Below are positions 1-5,224 of a DNA stretch of 5,224 bases, one piece after another; the stretch's first letter is position 1; each line of letters begins with the position of its first letter. A model generated the notes under the pieces. That model searched no databases, was not told the DNA's origin, and saw only the letters and a program-made list of their open reading frames with translations. Source of the DNA: Sphingomonadaceae bacterium. GTDB taxonomy: Bacteria > Pseudomonadota > Alphaproteobacteria > Sphingomonadales > Sphingomonadaceae. The stretch lies in the NCBI GenBank assembly GCA_019245455.1, contig JAFARM010000149.1, forward strand, positions 1 to 5,224. The letters are read 5' to 3'. Made by a program: the position numbers and the translations under genes.

Positions 1-422
1 AGCGGAAGCTCAACCGAAACAAGGCGTTGCCCAGGCGTCATGCCGATCGCGTCGGCCGCCTCGACGACCGCCGGATCGACGCTCGCCAGCCCGCCGATCC
101 CGCCGCGCAGCAGCGGCAGCAGGGCGTAGAGGGCGAGCGCGAGCAGCGCCGGCACCGGCCCCAGAACCGGCACGTCGATCCCCGCCACCTGCCGCAGCGC
201 GAGCAGCGCCGGGTAGAACAGCGCCAGCAGCGCCAGCGCCGGCACCGTCTGGATCAGCCCGGCGAGCCCGAGCGCGGCGGCGCGCAGCCGCGGCCGCCGG
301 CGGGCGAGCAGGACCGTCGGCACGGCGACCACGATCGCCAGCGCCAGCGCCGCCGCGCTCAGGGCGACGTGTGCGGCGAGCTTGGCCGGCAGCTCGGCGA
401 GGGCGAGGCCGAGCGCGGTCAC
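1..422 (-). CDS. Osmoprotectant-type ABC transporter permease, N-terminal part (cut by left edge)
   Basis: Inner-membrane permease of an OpuC/YehW/YehY-like ABC importer, which in this family moves compatible solutes such as glycine betaine or choline; the substrate here is not readable. The visible 140 residues hold hydrophobic segments near 21-39, 49-76 and 89-106. They end in an EAA loop (E121-A122-A123, G127, then a run to L139-P140), the site that docks on the ATPase. GTG at 420-422 is the start because the frame is open back to the ATPase stop codon but has no other ATG, GTG or TTG. The reading VTALGLALAELPAKLAAHV also matches how such permeases usually begin. No good Shine-Dalgarno is visible. 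It lies 192 bp downstream of the ATPase gene, in the same direction. In many proteobacteria this permease is fused to a C-terminal substrate-binding domain; the window ends too early to tell. Family assignment is firm, substrate is inference. Confidence 0.85.
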   Translation of the reverse strand, partial: MTALGLALAELPAKLAAHVALSAAALALAIVVAVPTVLLARRRPRLRAAALGLAGLIQTVPALALLALFYPALLALRQVAGIDVPVLGPVPALLALALYALLPLLRGGIGGLASVDPAVVEAADAIGMTPGQRLVSVELP

Positions 423-614
423 GCCCGAGTCGCCGTGGGGCAGGAGCCGGGCGTGGGCGCGGAAGTTGACGAAGGTCGCGCACTGCCCCCCTCGACCCGT
501 CCCCGCACACCGGGCCGGGCGAGCGGCTGCAGGGGACGAGGGCGGCGAAGGAACGTCATCCCGACGACGCTGGCACGAACGGCGGGGTGTAGGACAGCGA
601 TTTCGGCCCGCATC
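423..614. other. Gap between ATPase and permease genes
   Basis: This 192-bp stretch separates two genes that are usually adjacent or nearly so. On the minus strand it is open in the permease frame all the way back to the ATPase stop, but the translation is rich in Arg, Pro and Ser, resembles no domain I know and has no start codon before 422. Positions 554-573 match 15 of 20 bases with the left end of the repeat element at 4014, beginning with the shared cgtcatccc. This suggests a decayed or partial REP-like repeat inserted here. I see no terminator-quality hairpin, so the two genes may still be co-transcribed. Confidence 0.4.
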
Positions 615-1373
615 CTACAGCGCCGCCAGCCGCTCGGCGGCGCGGCGCGGCGTCGCGATCATCGCCGCCACCGCCGGGTCGGGGTGGCCGCGCAGCAGGT
701 CGCGCGGCGCGGCGTCGGCGGCGATGCGTCCCTGCGCGACGACGACGACGCGGTCGGCGATCAGCAGCGCTTCGGCCATGTCGTGGGTGACCATGACGCT
801 GGTCAGGCCGAGATCGTCGTGCAGCGCGCGCACCCGCGTCGCCAGCGCGTCGCGGGTCAGCGGGTCGAGCGCGCCGAACGGCTCGTCGTAGAGCATGACC
901 TTCGGCCGCGCGGCGAGCGCGCGGGCGACGCCGACGCGCTGCCGCTGCCCGCCCGACAGCGCCGCGGGGAGCCGTCGGGCGACGTCGCGCGGCAGGTCGA
1001 CGAGGTCGAGCAGCTCGCCGACGCGCGCGTCGATCGCGGCGGCGTCCCACCGAAGCAGGCGCGGCACGGCGGCGATGTTGGCGGCGACGCTCAGGTGCGG
1101 GAACAGGCCGATGCCCTGAAAGACATAGCCGATGCCGCGGCGCAGCGTCGGCGGGTCGGCGGCGCGGACGTCTTCGCCGGCGACGCGGACGCTGCCGTCG
1201 TCGGCATCGACCAGCCGGTTGACGAGCTTGAGCAGGGTCGTCTTGCCCGACCCCGATGCGCCGACCAGCGCGAGGAACTGGCGTTCGGGGATGTCGAGCG
1301 ACACGTGGTCGACGGCCAGGTGGTCGCCGAAGCGCTTGACGACGCGATCGAAGGCGATGGCGGGGGCGGGCAT
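615..1373 (-). CDS. Osmoprotectant-type ABC transporter ATP-binding protein
   Basis: Cytoplasmic ATPase that powers the importer whose permease follows it. The 252-residue protein has the full ABC set: Walker A GASGSGKT at 38-45, Q-loop Gln86 in YVFQGIG, signature LSGGQRQR from 139, Walker B VMLYDE at 159-164 with catalytic Glu164, D-loop GALD, and switch His197 in VTHD. The opening IAFDRVVKRFGD and the overall pattern are typical of the OpuCA/ProV/YehX branch. It is shorter than OpuCA or ProV and has no C-terminal CBS domains, so it lacks the ionic-strength sensing module of those proteins, as in YehX-like members. ATG at 1371-1373 is chosen because the ABC domain begins directly after it. 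The longer open frame upstream lies in a repeat-rich gap and does not look like protein. No strong ribosome site is visible. The stop is TAG at 615-617. Confidence 0.9.
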   Translation of the reverse strand: MPAPAIAFDRVVKRFGDHLAVDHVSLDIPERQFLALVGASGSGKTTLLKLVNRLVDADDGSVRVAGEDVRAADPPTLRRGIGYVFQGIGLFPHLSVAANIAAVPRLLRWDAAAIDARVGELLDLVDLPRDVARRLPAALSGGQRQRVGVARALAARPKVMLYDEPFGALDPLTRDALATRVRALHDDLGLTSVMVTHDMAEALLIADRVVVVAQGRIAADAAPRDLLRGHPDPAVAAMIATPRRAAERLAAL

Positions 1374-1450
1374 CGCCGGGACGCTACAGGATCGGAGGGG
1401 GAAGGGGGAGAGGCGGCCTGAGACGAGAGAAAAGACCTGACCGAGGGAGC
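1374..1450. other. Leader region upstream of the ATPase gene
   Basis: Non-coding stretch between the inverted-repeat element and the ATPase start. It contains a strongly purine-biased tract on the plus strand around 1395-1417 (pyrimidine-rich on the transcribed minus strand). It must hold the promoter or leader of the importer operon if that operon has its own promoter, but I could not pick out convincing -35 and -10 boxes. Confidence 0.3.
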
Positions 1451-1594
1451 TCCTCCCCGGAACGGGGAGGTGGCACCGCGCAGCGGTGACGGAGGGGTCG
1501 CTCGCCACGCGACGCGCCGTCCGATTGCGGAGGCCGGCCCCTCCACCACGCCGCTAGAGAAGCGGCGCGGTCCCCCTCCCTGTTCCGGGGAGGA
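1451..1594. repeat. Intergenic inverted-repeat element, about 144 bp, built of hairpins
   Basis: The outer 20 bases (1451-1470) recur in reverse complement at 1575-1594 with one mismatch. Each end is itself a hairpin: cctccccg/cggggagg at 1452-1459 and 1463-1470, and 1575-1582 with 1586-1593 (one T-G pair). Inside are two more stems: caccgc/gcggtg at 1474-1479 and 1483-1488, and cgccgct/agcggcg at 1549-1555 and 1561-1567. Gagggg/cccctc blocks also face each other near 1492-1497 and 1538-1543. From memory, elements of this layout are frequent between genes in sphingomonads, so this is probably a dispersed, non-coding mobile or REP-like repeat. It has no ORF of note. It lies directly downstream of the metallopeptidase gene and could stop transcription of that operon. 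Confidence 0.7.
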
Positions 1595-1607
1595 ACAAGG
1601 GCGTTCC
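1592..1607 (-). terminator. Possible weak terminator of the SCO-YcgN-YgjP operon
   Basis: A short stem, GGAAC paired with GTTCC around a 6-base loop, lies nine bases beyond the metallopeptidase stop codon and runs into the larger GC-rich hairpin at 1575-1593. There is no T tract on the minus strand, so an intrinsic terminator of the classical type is not shown. The position alone suggests a role in 3'-end formation. Confidence 0.25.
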
Positions 1608-1615
1608 TGATCGAC

Positions 1616-2317
1616 CTACTCCCGCCCGACCCAATGCAATGCCGCCCCGTTCGCTTTCAGCCACGCGCGGGCGGCGGGAAGGTCGCCGTCGGTCAGCTCG
1701 GCCGCGAGCGCCCAGAACGCCGGGCCGTGGTTGGGGTGGACGAGGTGCGCGACCTCGTGCGCGACGACGCTCTGGCGCACGGCCGGCGGCGCGAGGATCA
1801 GCCGCCAGCTGTAGCGGATGCGACCGCTCACCGCGCAGCTGCCCCAGCGCGACGCGGGATCGCCGAGGCCGACGGTCGCCGTCCGCCCGACCCGGGCCGC
1901 CAGCCTCTCGGTCGTCGGGCGGAGGTCGGCGAGCGCCGCGGCGCGGAGCCAGCGCAGGGTGCGGCCGGGAACCGTCGCCGCCGCGCCGCCGAGGCGCAGC
2001 CGGTCGCCCTCGCGCACCGTCCGCGCCGCGCGTCCATCCGCCCAATCGAGCGTCAGCGTCCCGCCGTCGAACGGGATCGTCGCGCCGGGGGCGAAGGGGA
2101 TCGCCGCCGGCCAGCCGGCGACGCGCGCGCCGATCCAGTCGCGGTGGGCGGCGACGAAGCGGTCGGCCTCGCGCAGCGACCCGCGCGGCGGCAGCGACAC
2201 GCGGACGACGCCGCGCACCGGATCGGCGCGCAGGGTCAGCCGCCGGGCGCGGGGCGAGCGCACCACCTCGACGTCGACCTCGCGGCCGGCGAAGCTACAG
2301 CGGCTGGTCGATGACAT
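1616..2317 (-). CDS. YgjP-type (DUF45) HExxH metallopeptidase
   Basis: Putative zinc-dependent metallopeptidase of the YgjP/SprT-like family (often labelled 'M48 family' in automated annotation); it is cytoplasmic, with no signal peptide or membrane segment. Of 233 residues, the C-terminal half carries the family core: RWGSC at 157-161, the WRLILAPP block at 171-178, the zinc site HEVAH at 187-191 with catalytic Glu188, and a third likely ligand His197 in HPNHGPAFW. The length is normal for the family. ATG at 2315-2317 lies inside the end of the preceding cysteine-cluster gene, a 23-bp overlap, with a weak GAGAA upstream; this points to translational coupling. The physiological substrate of this family is not established. 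Family assignment is firm. A link to SCO1 or copper handling would be inference from gene order only. The stop is TAG at 1616-1618. Confidence 0.9.
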   Translation of the reverse strand: MSSTSRCSFAGREVDVEVVRSPRARRLTLRADPVRGVVRVSLPPRGSLREADRFVAAHRDWIGARVAGWPAAIPFAPGATIPFDGGTLTLDWADGRAARTVREGDRLRLGGAAATVPGRTLRWLRAAALADLRPTTERLAARVGRTATVGLGDPASRWGSCAVSGRIRYSWRLILAPPAVRQSVVAHEVAHLVHPNHGPAFWALAAELTDGDLPAARAWLKANGAALHWVGRE

Positions 2318-2750
2318 GGTTCTCGAGGTCGCCGGCGACGTCCTCGCTGACCGTCCAGCCCTTGACCGAGATGCCGGCCCGGTGGACGCTGTCGGGATCG
2401 CCCGAGACCAAGGGATGCCAGTCGGCCAGCCCCTCGCCGCGATGGATGCGGAGATAGGCGCAGGTCGACGGCAGCCAGTCGATCGTCTCCAGCCGCGCCG
2501 GCGTCAGGCGGACGCACTCGGGGACGTGGGCACGGCGGTTGCGATAGTCCTTGCACCGCCCCGTCGCCCCGTCGAGCAGGCGGCAGGCGACGTTGGTCGC
2601 GAACAATTCGCCCGTCTCCTCGTCCTCCAATTTGTGGACGCAGCAGCGGCCGCAGCCGTCGCACAGGCTCTCCCACTGCGCCGTCGTCATGCGGTCGAGC
2701 GGGACCGTCTCCCAGAACGGGCGCTCCCGGTCGCCGGTATCAGCGGACAT
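2295..2750 (-). CDS. YcgN/YkgJ-family cysteine-cluster protein (UPF0260-like)
   Basis: Small cytoplasmic protein of 151 residues in the YcgN (UPF0260) branch of the YkgJ CxxCxxCC family, thought to bind zinc or an iron-sulfur cluster; its biochemical role is unknown. Visible marks are WESLCDGCGRCC with Cys30, 33, 36 and 37, then Cys56, Cys66, Cys79 and Cys98. That makes eight cysteines, enough for a compact metal cluster. The conserved-looking blocks KLEDEETGE, CKDYRNRR, LPSTCAYL and WHPLVSGDP fit YcgN, and the length is usual. A longer open frame begins at 2789 (MRRRRRSP), but the family start fits ATG at 2748-2750, which has GAGGTGG six bases upstream. That start overlaps the SCO gene stop by 11 bp, so translation is probably coupled. 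The last 23 bp overlap the metallopeptidase gene. Confidence 0.92.
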   Translation of the reverse strand: MSADTGDRERPFWETVPLDRMTTAQWESLCDGCGRCCVHKLEDEETGELFATNVACRLLDGATGRCKDYRNRRAHVPECVRLTPARLETIDWLPSTCAYLRIHRGEGLADWHPLVSGDPDSVHRAGISVKGWTVSEDVAGDLENHVIDQPL

Positions 2751-3312
2751 AGGTCGCCACCTCGTCGGCGATCGCCTGCGGCGTCGCACCGTGGTCGAGG
2801 AACGACACCGGGCGGTTGGCGGGGTCCATCAGGTACAGCGTCGCGGTGTGGTCCATCAGATAGTCGCGGCCGCTGCCCTGCTTCGCGGCATAGACGCGGA
2901 AGGCCTTGCGCATCGCCGCGGCCTGCGCCGGCGTGCCCGTCAGCCCGACCATCGTCGGCGAAAAGGCGCGGACGAAGGTCTTGACCACCGCCGGCGTATC
3001 GCGCTCGGGGTCGATGGTGACGAACATCGGCACGACCTTGGCGGCGCGGGCGGGGTCGCGCGCGGCGAGCAGCCGCAGGCCCTGCGCCATCTTCTGGACA
3101 TCCGTCGGGCAGACGTCGGGGCAGAAGGTATAGCCGAAGTACATCAGCCGCCACGTGCCGGCATAGGTCCGGTCGGTGACGGCGCGGCCGTCCTGGTCGA
3201 CCATCGCGAACGGCCCGCCGACGCCCGAGCCGCTCAAGGGACCGGCGGGCGCGGGGCCGCGGCAGGCGGCGAGCGCGAGAGCGGCGAGGAGGAGCAGGCG
3301 ACGCCTGTTCAT
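2740..3312 (-). CDS. SCO1/SenC-family lipoprotein (copper chaperone for cytochrome oxidase)
   Basis: Membrane-anchored periplasmic thioredoxin-fold protein; SCO family members deliver copper to, or reduce cysteines of, the CuA site of cytochrome c oxidase. It has 190 residues. The N-terminus MNRRR, a leucine/alanine core and the lipobox LAAC predict lipidation at Cys17. The copper motif is CPDVC within YFGYTFCPDVCP, Cys64 and Cys68, and the distal copper ligand is His155 in MDHTATLYLMD. Further family marks are VTIDPERDTP (98-107) and FVRAFSPTMVGLTG. All copper-binding residues are present, so it should be functional. ATG at 3310-3312 sits after a purine-rich AGAAGAAA that can serve as the ribosome site. 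It is first in the overlapping three-gene operon and is divergent from the ankyrin gene. The stop is TGA at 2740-2742. Confidence 0.95.
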   Translation of the reverse strand: MNRRRLLLLAALALAACRGPAPAGPLSGSGVGGPFAMVDQDGRAVTDRTYAGTWRLMYFGYTFCPDVCPTDVQKMAQGLRLLAARDPARAAKVVPMFVTIDPERDTPAVVKTFVRAFSPTMVGLTGTPAQAAAMRKAFRVYAAKQGSGRDYLMDHTATLYLMDPANRPVSFLDHGATPQAIADEVATYVR

Positions 3313-3376
3313 GGCGGTTTCTTCTGGCTAGGTTCATCGCAGCGACGCCGCGTCACCGCCCCACATAGGATGTTCC
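3313..3376. promoter_or_regulatory. Divergent promoter region between SCO and ankyrin genes
   Basis: Only 64 bp separate the two divergent start codons, so the promoters and leaders of both transcription units must lie here or extend into the genes. The plus-strand gene has AGGA at 3367-3370, six bases before its ATG. The minus-strand gene has AGAAGAAA just upstream of its ATG. I could not identify convincing -35/-10 boxes or an operator palindrome. Confidence 0.45.
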
Positions 3377-3967
3377 ATGCGCCTGCGCACCCTCGCCCTC
3401 GTCGTTCCGGCCGTCCTCGCCGCCCAGTCGCCGGCGGCGGCGCAGTTTTCCGATTCGTACAACCTGATCAAGGCCGTCCACGACAAGGACGTGGCGAAGG
3501 CGCGCGAGATCCTCGACAAGCCCGGCTCGACCGCGGTCAACGCGCGCGAGGCATCGACCGGCGACGCGCCGATCCATATCGTCGTCAAGGACAAGGACCT
3601 CGGCTGGCTCGGCTTCCTCGTCCAGGCGAGCGCCGACATCAACGCCCGCGACCGCGACGGCAACACGCCGCTGATGCTCGCCGCCGCCGGCCGCTGGACC
3701 GAGGGGACGCAGCTGCTGATCGCCATCCGTGCCGACGTCAACCGGCGCAACAACGGCGGCGAGACGGCGCTGATCAAGGCGGTGCAGGTCGGCGACCCCG
3801 TCGGGGCCAAGCTGCTGCTCGACGCCGGCGCCAACCCCGACCAGACCGACAGCCTCGCCGGCCATTCGGCGCGCGATTACGCCCAGCAGAAGGGCGGCGC
3901 GATCGCGCGCCTGCTCGCCGACGCGCCGGCGAAGCCGAAGGCACCGGTCCAGGGGCCGGTGCGGTAG
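3377..3967 (+). CDS. Exported ankyrin-repeat protein
   Basis: Predicted periplasmic or secreted protein of 196 residues. It has a Sec signal peptide (basic MRLR, hydrophobic TLALVVPAVLAA, likely cut after A20-A21-A22). The mature part is a short stack of ankyrin repeats. The first (about 26-57) and second (62-92) are degenerate. Two are clear: DRDGNTPLMLAA, about 92-124, and NGGETALIKAV...LLLDAGANPDQTD, about 126-158. A final capping repeat follows at 159-182, then a Pro/Lys-rich tail. Ankyrin stacks bind other proteins; the partner is unknown. ATG at 3377 has AGGA six bases upstream. The stop codon TAG at 3965-3967 lies in the loop of a hairpin. The gene sits between a SCO lipoprotein and a RegB-type kinase, so an envelope or respiratory role is possible but not shown. 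Confidence 0.92.
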   Translation: MRLRTLALVVPAVLAAQSPAAAQFSDSYNLIKAVHDKDVAKAREILDKPGSTAVNAREASTGDAPIHIVVKDKDLGWLGFLVQASADINARDRDGNTPLMLAAAGRWTEGTQLLIAIRADVNRRNNGGETALIKAVQVGDPVGAKLLLDAGANPDQTDSLAGHSARDYAQQKGGAIARLLADAPAKPKAPVQGPVR

Positions 3968-4009
3968 GGCGCACCTCGACAACAGGGGCCGGTGCGGTGA
4001 GCCGCACCT
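3951..4009 (+). repeat. Tandem duplicated 26-bp hairpin at the 3' end of the ankyrin gene
   Basis: Positions 3951-3976 and 3984-4009 are direct repeats with 3 mismatches in 26, at a 33-bp period. Each copy folds. The first pairs ggtgcg (3958-3963) with cgcacc (3970-3975). The second pairs ggtgcgg (3991-3997) with ccgcacc (4002-4008) around the loop tgag. The differences lie in or next to the loops and keep the stems paired. The first copy contains the ankyrin stop codon and the last codons of the gene; the second lies wholly outside it. Confidence 0.8.
3991..4008 (+). terminator. Hairpin that may end ankyrin-gene transcription
   Basis: A 7-bp, nearly all-GC stem with a 4-base loop lies 24 bases past the ankyrin stop codon. 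It is followed by taaac rather than a run of T, so it would be a poor classical intrinsic terminator. It could also act as a 3'-end stabiliser or serve another purpose. Confidence 0.35.
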
Positions 4010-4013
4010 AAAC

Positions 4014-4126
4014 CGTCATCCCCGCGACAGCGGAAATCCATCTCCGGCCGTTTGCCGCCTGGTGACGGATCACGTCGCCTCTGGGCCGGGCGCGGGAGAT
4101 GGGTCCCCGCTTTCGCGGGGATGATG
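4014..4126. repeat. REP-like inverted-repeat element, about 113 bp
   Basis: The left arm (4015-4045, starting gtcatccccgcga) matches the reverse complement of the right arm (4094-4124) at 27 of 31 bases. Each arm contains its own hairpin: ccgc/gcgg at 4022-4025 and 4030-4033, and ccccgc/gcgggg at 4105-4110 and 4115-4120. The centre adds further pairing: ccggcc at 4044-4049 with ggccgg at 4084-4089, and ggtgacg at 4061-4067 with cgtcgcc at 4073-4079 (6 of 7). The whole element can form one long cruciform. From memory, ends of the form cgtcatccccgcgaaagcgggg are widespread between genes in alphaproteobacteria. It is non-coding; the open frame through its right arm is a by-product of the repeat. 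Confidence 0.75.
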
Positions 4127-4211
4127 GGTCGAGAGGGGCGGTCGCGCTCCGGCCTTCCCCCCGCCCATCTGCCGCATTCCCGTCGTGCCCGCGCGCGCCT
4201 AGGGTCCGCGG
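4127..4211 (+). promoter_or_regulatory. Upstream region of the RegB-type kinase gene
   Basis: This 85-bp stretch between the repeat element and the GTG start must carry the promoter of the kinase gene, unless transcription reads through from the ankyrin gene. I see no convincing promoter boxes. A plausible ribosome site, TAGGGT at 4200-4205, lies six bases before the GTG. The TAG there is also the in-frame stop that limits how far upstream the gene can start. Confidence 0.4.
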
Positions 4212-5224
4212 GTGGAACGATCCCTCGTCCTCGCCGCGATCAACCGTCCGGGTGTGCGCGTCCGCACGCTCGTCGCGCTGCGCTGGATCGCGGTCGGCGG
4301 GCAGTTCGGCACGCTGATCGTCGTCGGGCTGTACCTGCGCTATCCGCTGCCGTGGGCGTCGCTCGTCGCCGCCGTCGCCGCCGCCGCGGCGCTCAACCTC
4401 GGGCTGGCGACGCTCTATCCGCGGACGGCGCGGATGAACGGGCGCGACGCGCTGCTGCAGTTCGCCTTCGACCTCGTCCAGGCGGGCGTGCTCCTGTTCC
4501 TGACGGGCGGCCTGAAGAACCCGTTCGTCATCCTGCTGATCGTGCCGATCACGATTTCGGCGACGCTGCTGTCGGCGCGGGGCACGATCCTGCTCATCGC
4601 CATGGCCGGCGGCATCCTCGTCGCGCTGTGGCGATGGGCGCTGCCGCTGCCGTGGGACGGGGCGCCGGTCGACCTGCCGCCGGTGTACCGCATCGGCGTC
4701 GTCGTCGCCGTGGCGCTGGCCGGGGTGTTCCTCGCCGGCTATGCGTGGACGGTGTCGGCGGAGGCGCGGCGGCGGGCGCACGCGCTGATCGCGACCCAGG
4801 CGGCGCTCGAGCGCGAGACCAAGATGGCGGCGCTCGGCAGCCTCGCGGCGGCAGCGGCGCACGAGCTCGGTGGGCCGCTGGGCACGATCACCCTCGTCGC
4901 GCGCGAACTGGCGGCCGCGCTCGGCGACGACCCCGACTTCGGCGAGGATGTCCGCCTGCTCGATGCCGAGGCGGCGCGCAGCCGGGCGATCCTCGTCGGC
5001 ATCGCCAGGCGGGCGGAGGCCGACGACCCCTTCCCCAAGCTGCCGCTCGACGCCCTGCTGCACGAGGTCGCCCACCCGCTCGGCCCGACGAGGGTGCCGA
5101 TCCGCGTCGAGGCGGCGGGGCCGATGCCCGTCATCCGCCGCACGCCGGAACTGCTCCACGGCCTCGCCAACCTCGTCGCCAACGCCGTCCGCCATGCCGG
5201 ATCGGCGGTGACGCTGACCGCGGC
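4212..5224 (+). CDS. RegB/PrrB/ActS-type membrane sensor histidine kinase (cut by right edge)
   Basis: Inner-membrane redox sensor kinase of the RegB/PrrB/ActS family, whose members phosphorylate a RegA/PrrA/ActR regulator controlling respiration and other redox-dependent genes. The 337 visible residues show about six membrane segments (roughly 20-41, 46-68, 83-98, 104-122, 125-141, 160-180). The RegB quinone motif GGLKNPF is at 99-105. The H-box MAALGSLAAAAAHELGGPLGT has His217 as phospho-acceptor. The start of the ATP-binding domain has the N-box at about 316-327 (HGLANLVANAV). GTG at 4212 is the first start after an in-frame TAG at 4200-4202, with AGGGT just upstream. Oddly, Ser257 stands where the redox-active cysteine of RegB is expected, the visible protein has no cysteine, and the H-box reads LGGPLGT instead of the usual LGTPLAT. 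The G boxes lie beyond the edge. Confidence 0.9.
   Translation, partial: MERSLVLAAINRPGVRVRTLVALRWIAVGGQFGTLIVVGLYLRYPLPWASLVAAVAAAAALNLGLATLYPRTARMNGRDALLQFAFDLVQAGVLLFLTGGLKNPFVILLIVPITISATLLSARGTILLIAMAGGILVALWRWALPLPWDGAPVDLPPVYRIGVVVAVALAGVFLAGYAWTVSAEARRRAHALIATQAALERETKMAALGSLAAAAAHELGGPLGTITLVARELAAALGDDPDFGEDVRLLDAEAARSRAILVGIARRAEADDPFPKLPLDALLHEVAHPLGPTRVPIRVEAAGPMPVIRRTPELLHGLANLVANAVRHAGSAVTLTA

Noticed and set aside
419..613. Small minus-strand ORF in the gap between ATPase and permease
   Set aside because: It is out of frame with the permease, has Arg/Pro/Ser-rich composition, contains repeat-derived sequence, and has no ribosome site.
27..1421. 464-codon open frame on the plus strand
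   Set aside because: Its translation is Arg/Gly/Asp/Gln-rich with no domain. It runs antisense to the permease and ATPase genes and crosses a non-coding gap. It is a by-product of high GC content.
1374..1508. N-terminal extension of the ATPase
   Set aside because: The frame is open, but it runs through a repeat element, and the ABC domain starts right at the ATG at 1373.
1451..1594. CRISPR or tRNA-like structure
   Set aside because: The hairpins form one inverted repeat, not regularly spaced direct repeats, and no cloverleaf or anticodon arm can be drawn.
1818..2984. 388-codon open frame on the plus strand
   Set aside because: It is antisense to three clear genes (YgjP, YcgN, SCO), and its translation is low-complexity Arg/Pro/Ala.
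2551..4011. 486-codon open frame on the plus strand
   Set aside because: It crosses the SCO gene in antisense, the divergent gap, and the ankyrin gene out of frame. No start or domain supports it.
4008..5195. 395-codon open frame on the minus strand
   Set aside because: It is antisense to the RegB-type kinase and reads into the repeat element. The composition is Arg/Asp/Glu/Gln repeats typical of GC-rich shadows.

Overview
This very GC-rich window looks like ordinary chromosomal DNA from an alphaproteobacterium, most likely a sphingomonad. That placement is inferred from base composition, from REP-like inverted repeats in the gaps, and from a RegB-type sensor kinase near a SCO/SenC gene. I see no tRNA, rRNA, CRISPR array, insertion sequence or phage gene. 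Seven protein genes are supported, two of them cut by the window edges.

Layout: (1) On the minus strand, positions 1-1373 hold two parts of an OpuC/YehX-type (osmoprotectant / quaternary-amine family) ABC importer. The ATPase comes first (1373 to 615), then the N-terminal part of the permease (422 to beyond position 1). (2) Positions 1374-1615 are non-coding and are dominated by an inverted-repeat element at 1451-1594. (3) Positions 1616-3312 on the minus strand are a compact operon whose genes overlap: a SCO1/SenC-type lipoprotein, a YcgN/YkgJ-family cysteine-cluster protein, and a YgjP-type HExxH metallopeptidase. (4) A 64-bp divergent gap leads to a plus-strand gene for an exported ankyrin-repeat protein (3377-3967). 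It ends in a tandemly duplicated 26-bp hairpin, followed by a second inverted-repeat element (4014-4126). (5) From 4212 to the right edge runs a RegB/PrrB/ActS-type membrane sensor histidine kinase that starts with GTG.

Functionally, the right half resembles the regB-senC neighbourhood of Rhodobacter, where a redox sensor kinase is transcribed away from a SCO/SenC copper chaperone used in cytochrome oxidase assembly. Here an ankyrin-repeat gene lies between the two. The main point for a second look is that the kinase keeps the GGxxNPF quinone motif and the phospho-accepting histidine. However, it has serine where RegB has its redox-active cysteine, has no cysteine in the visible 337 residues, and has an altered H-box (LGGPLGT). 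I found no clearly new multi-gene system.
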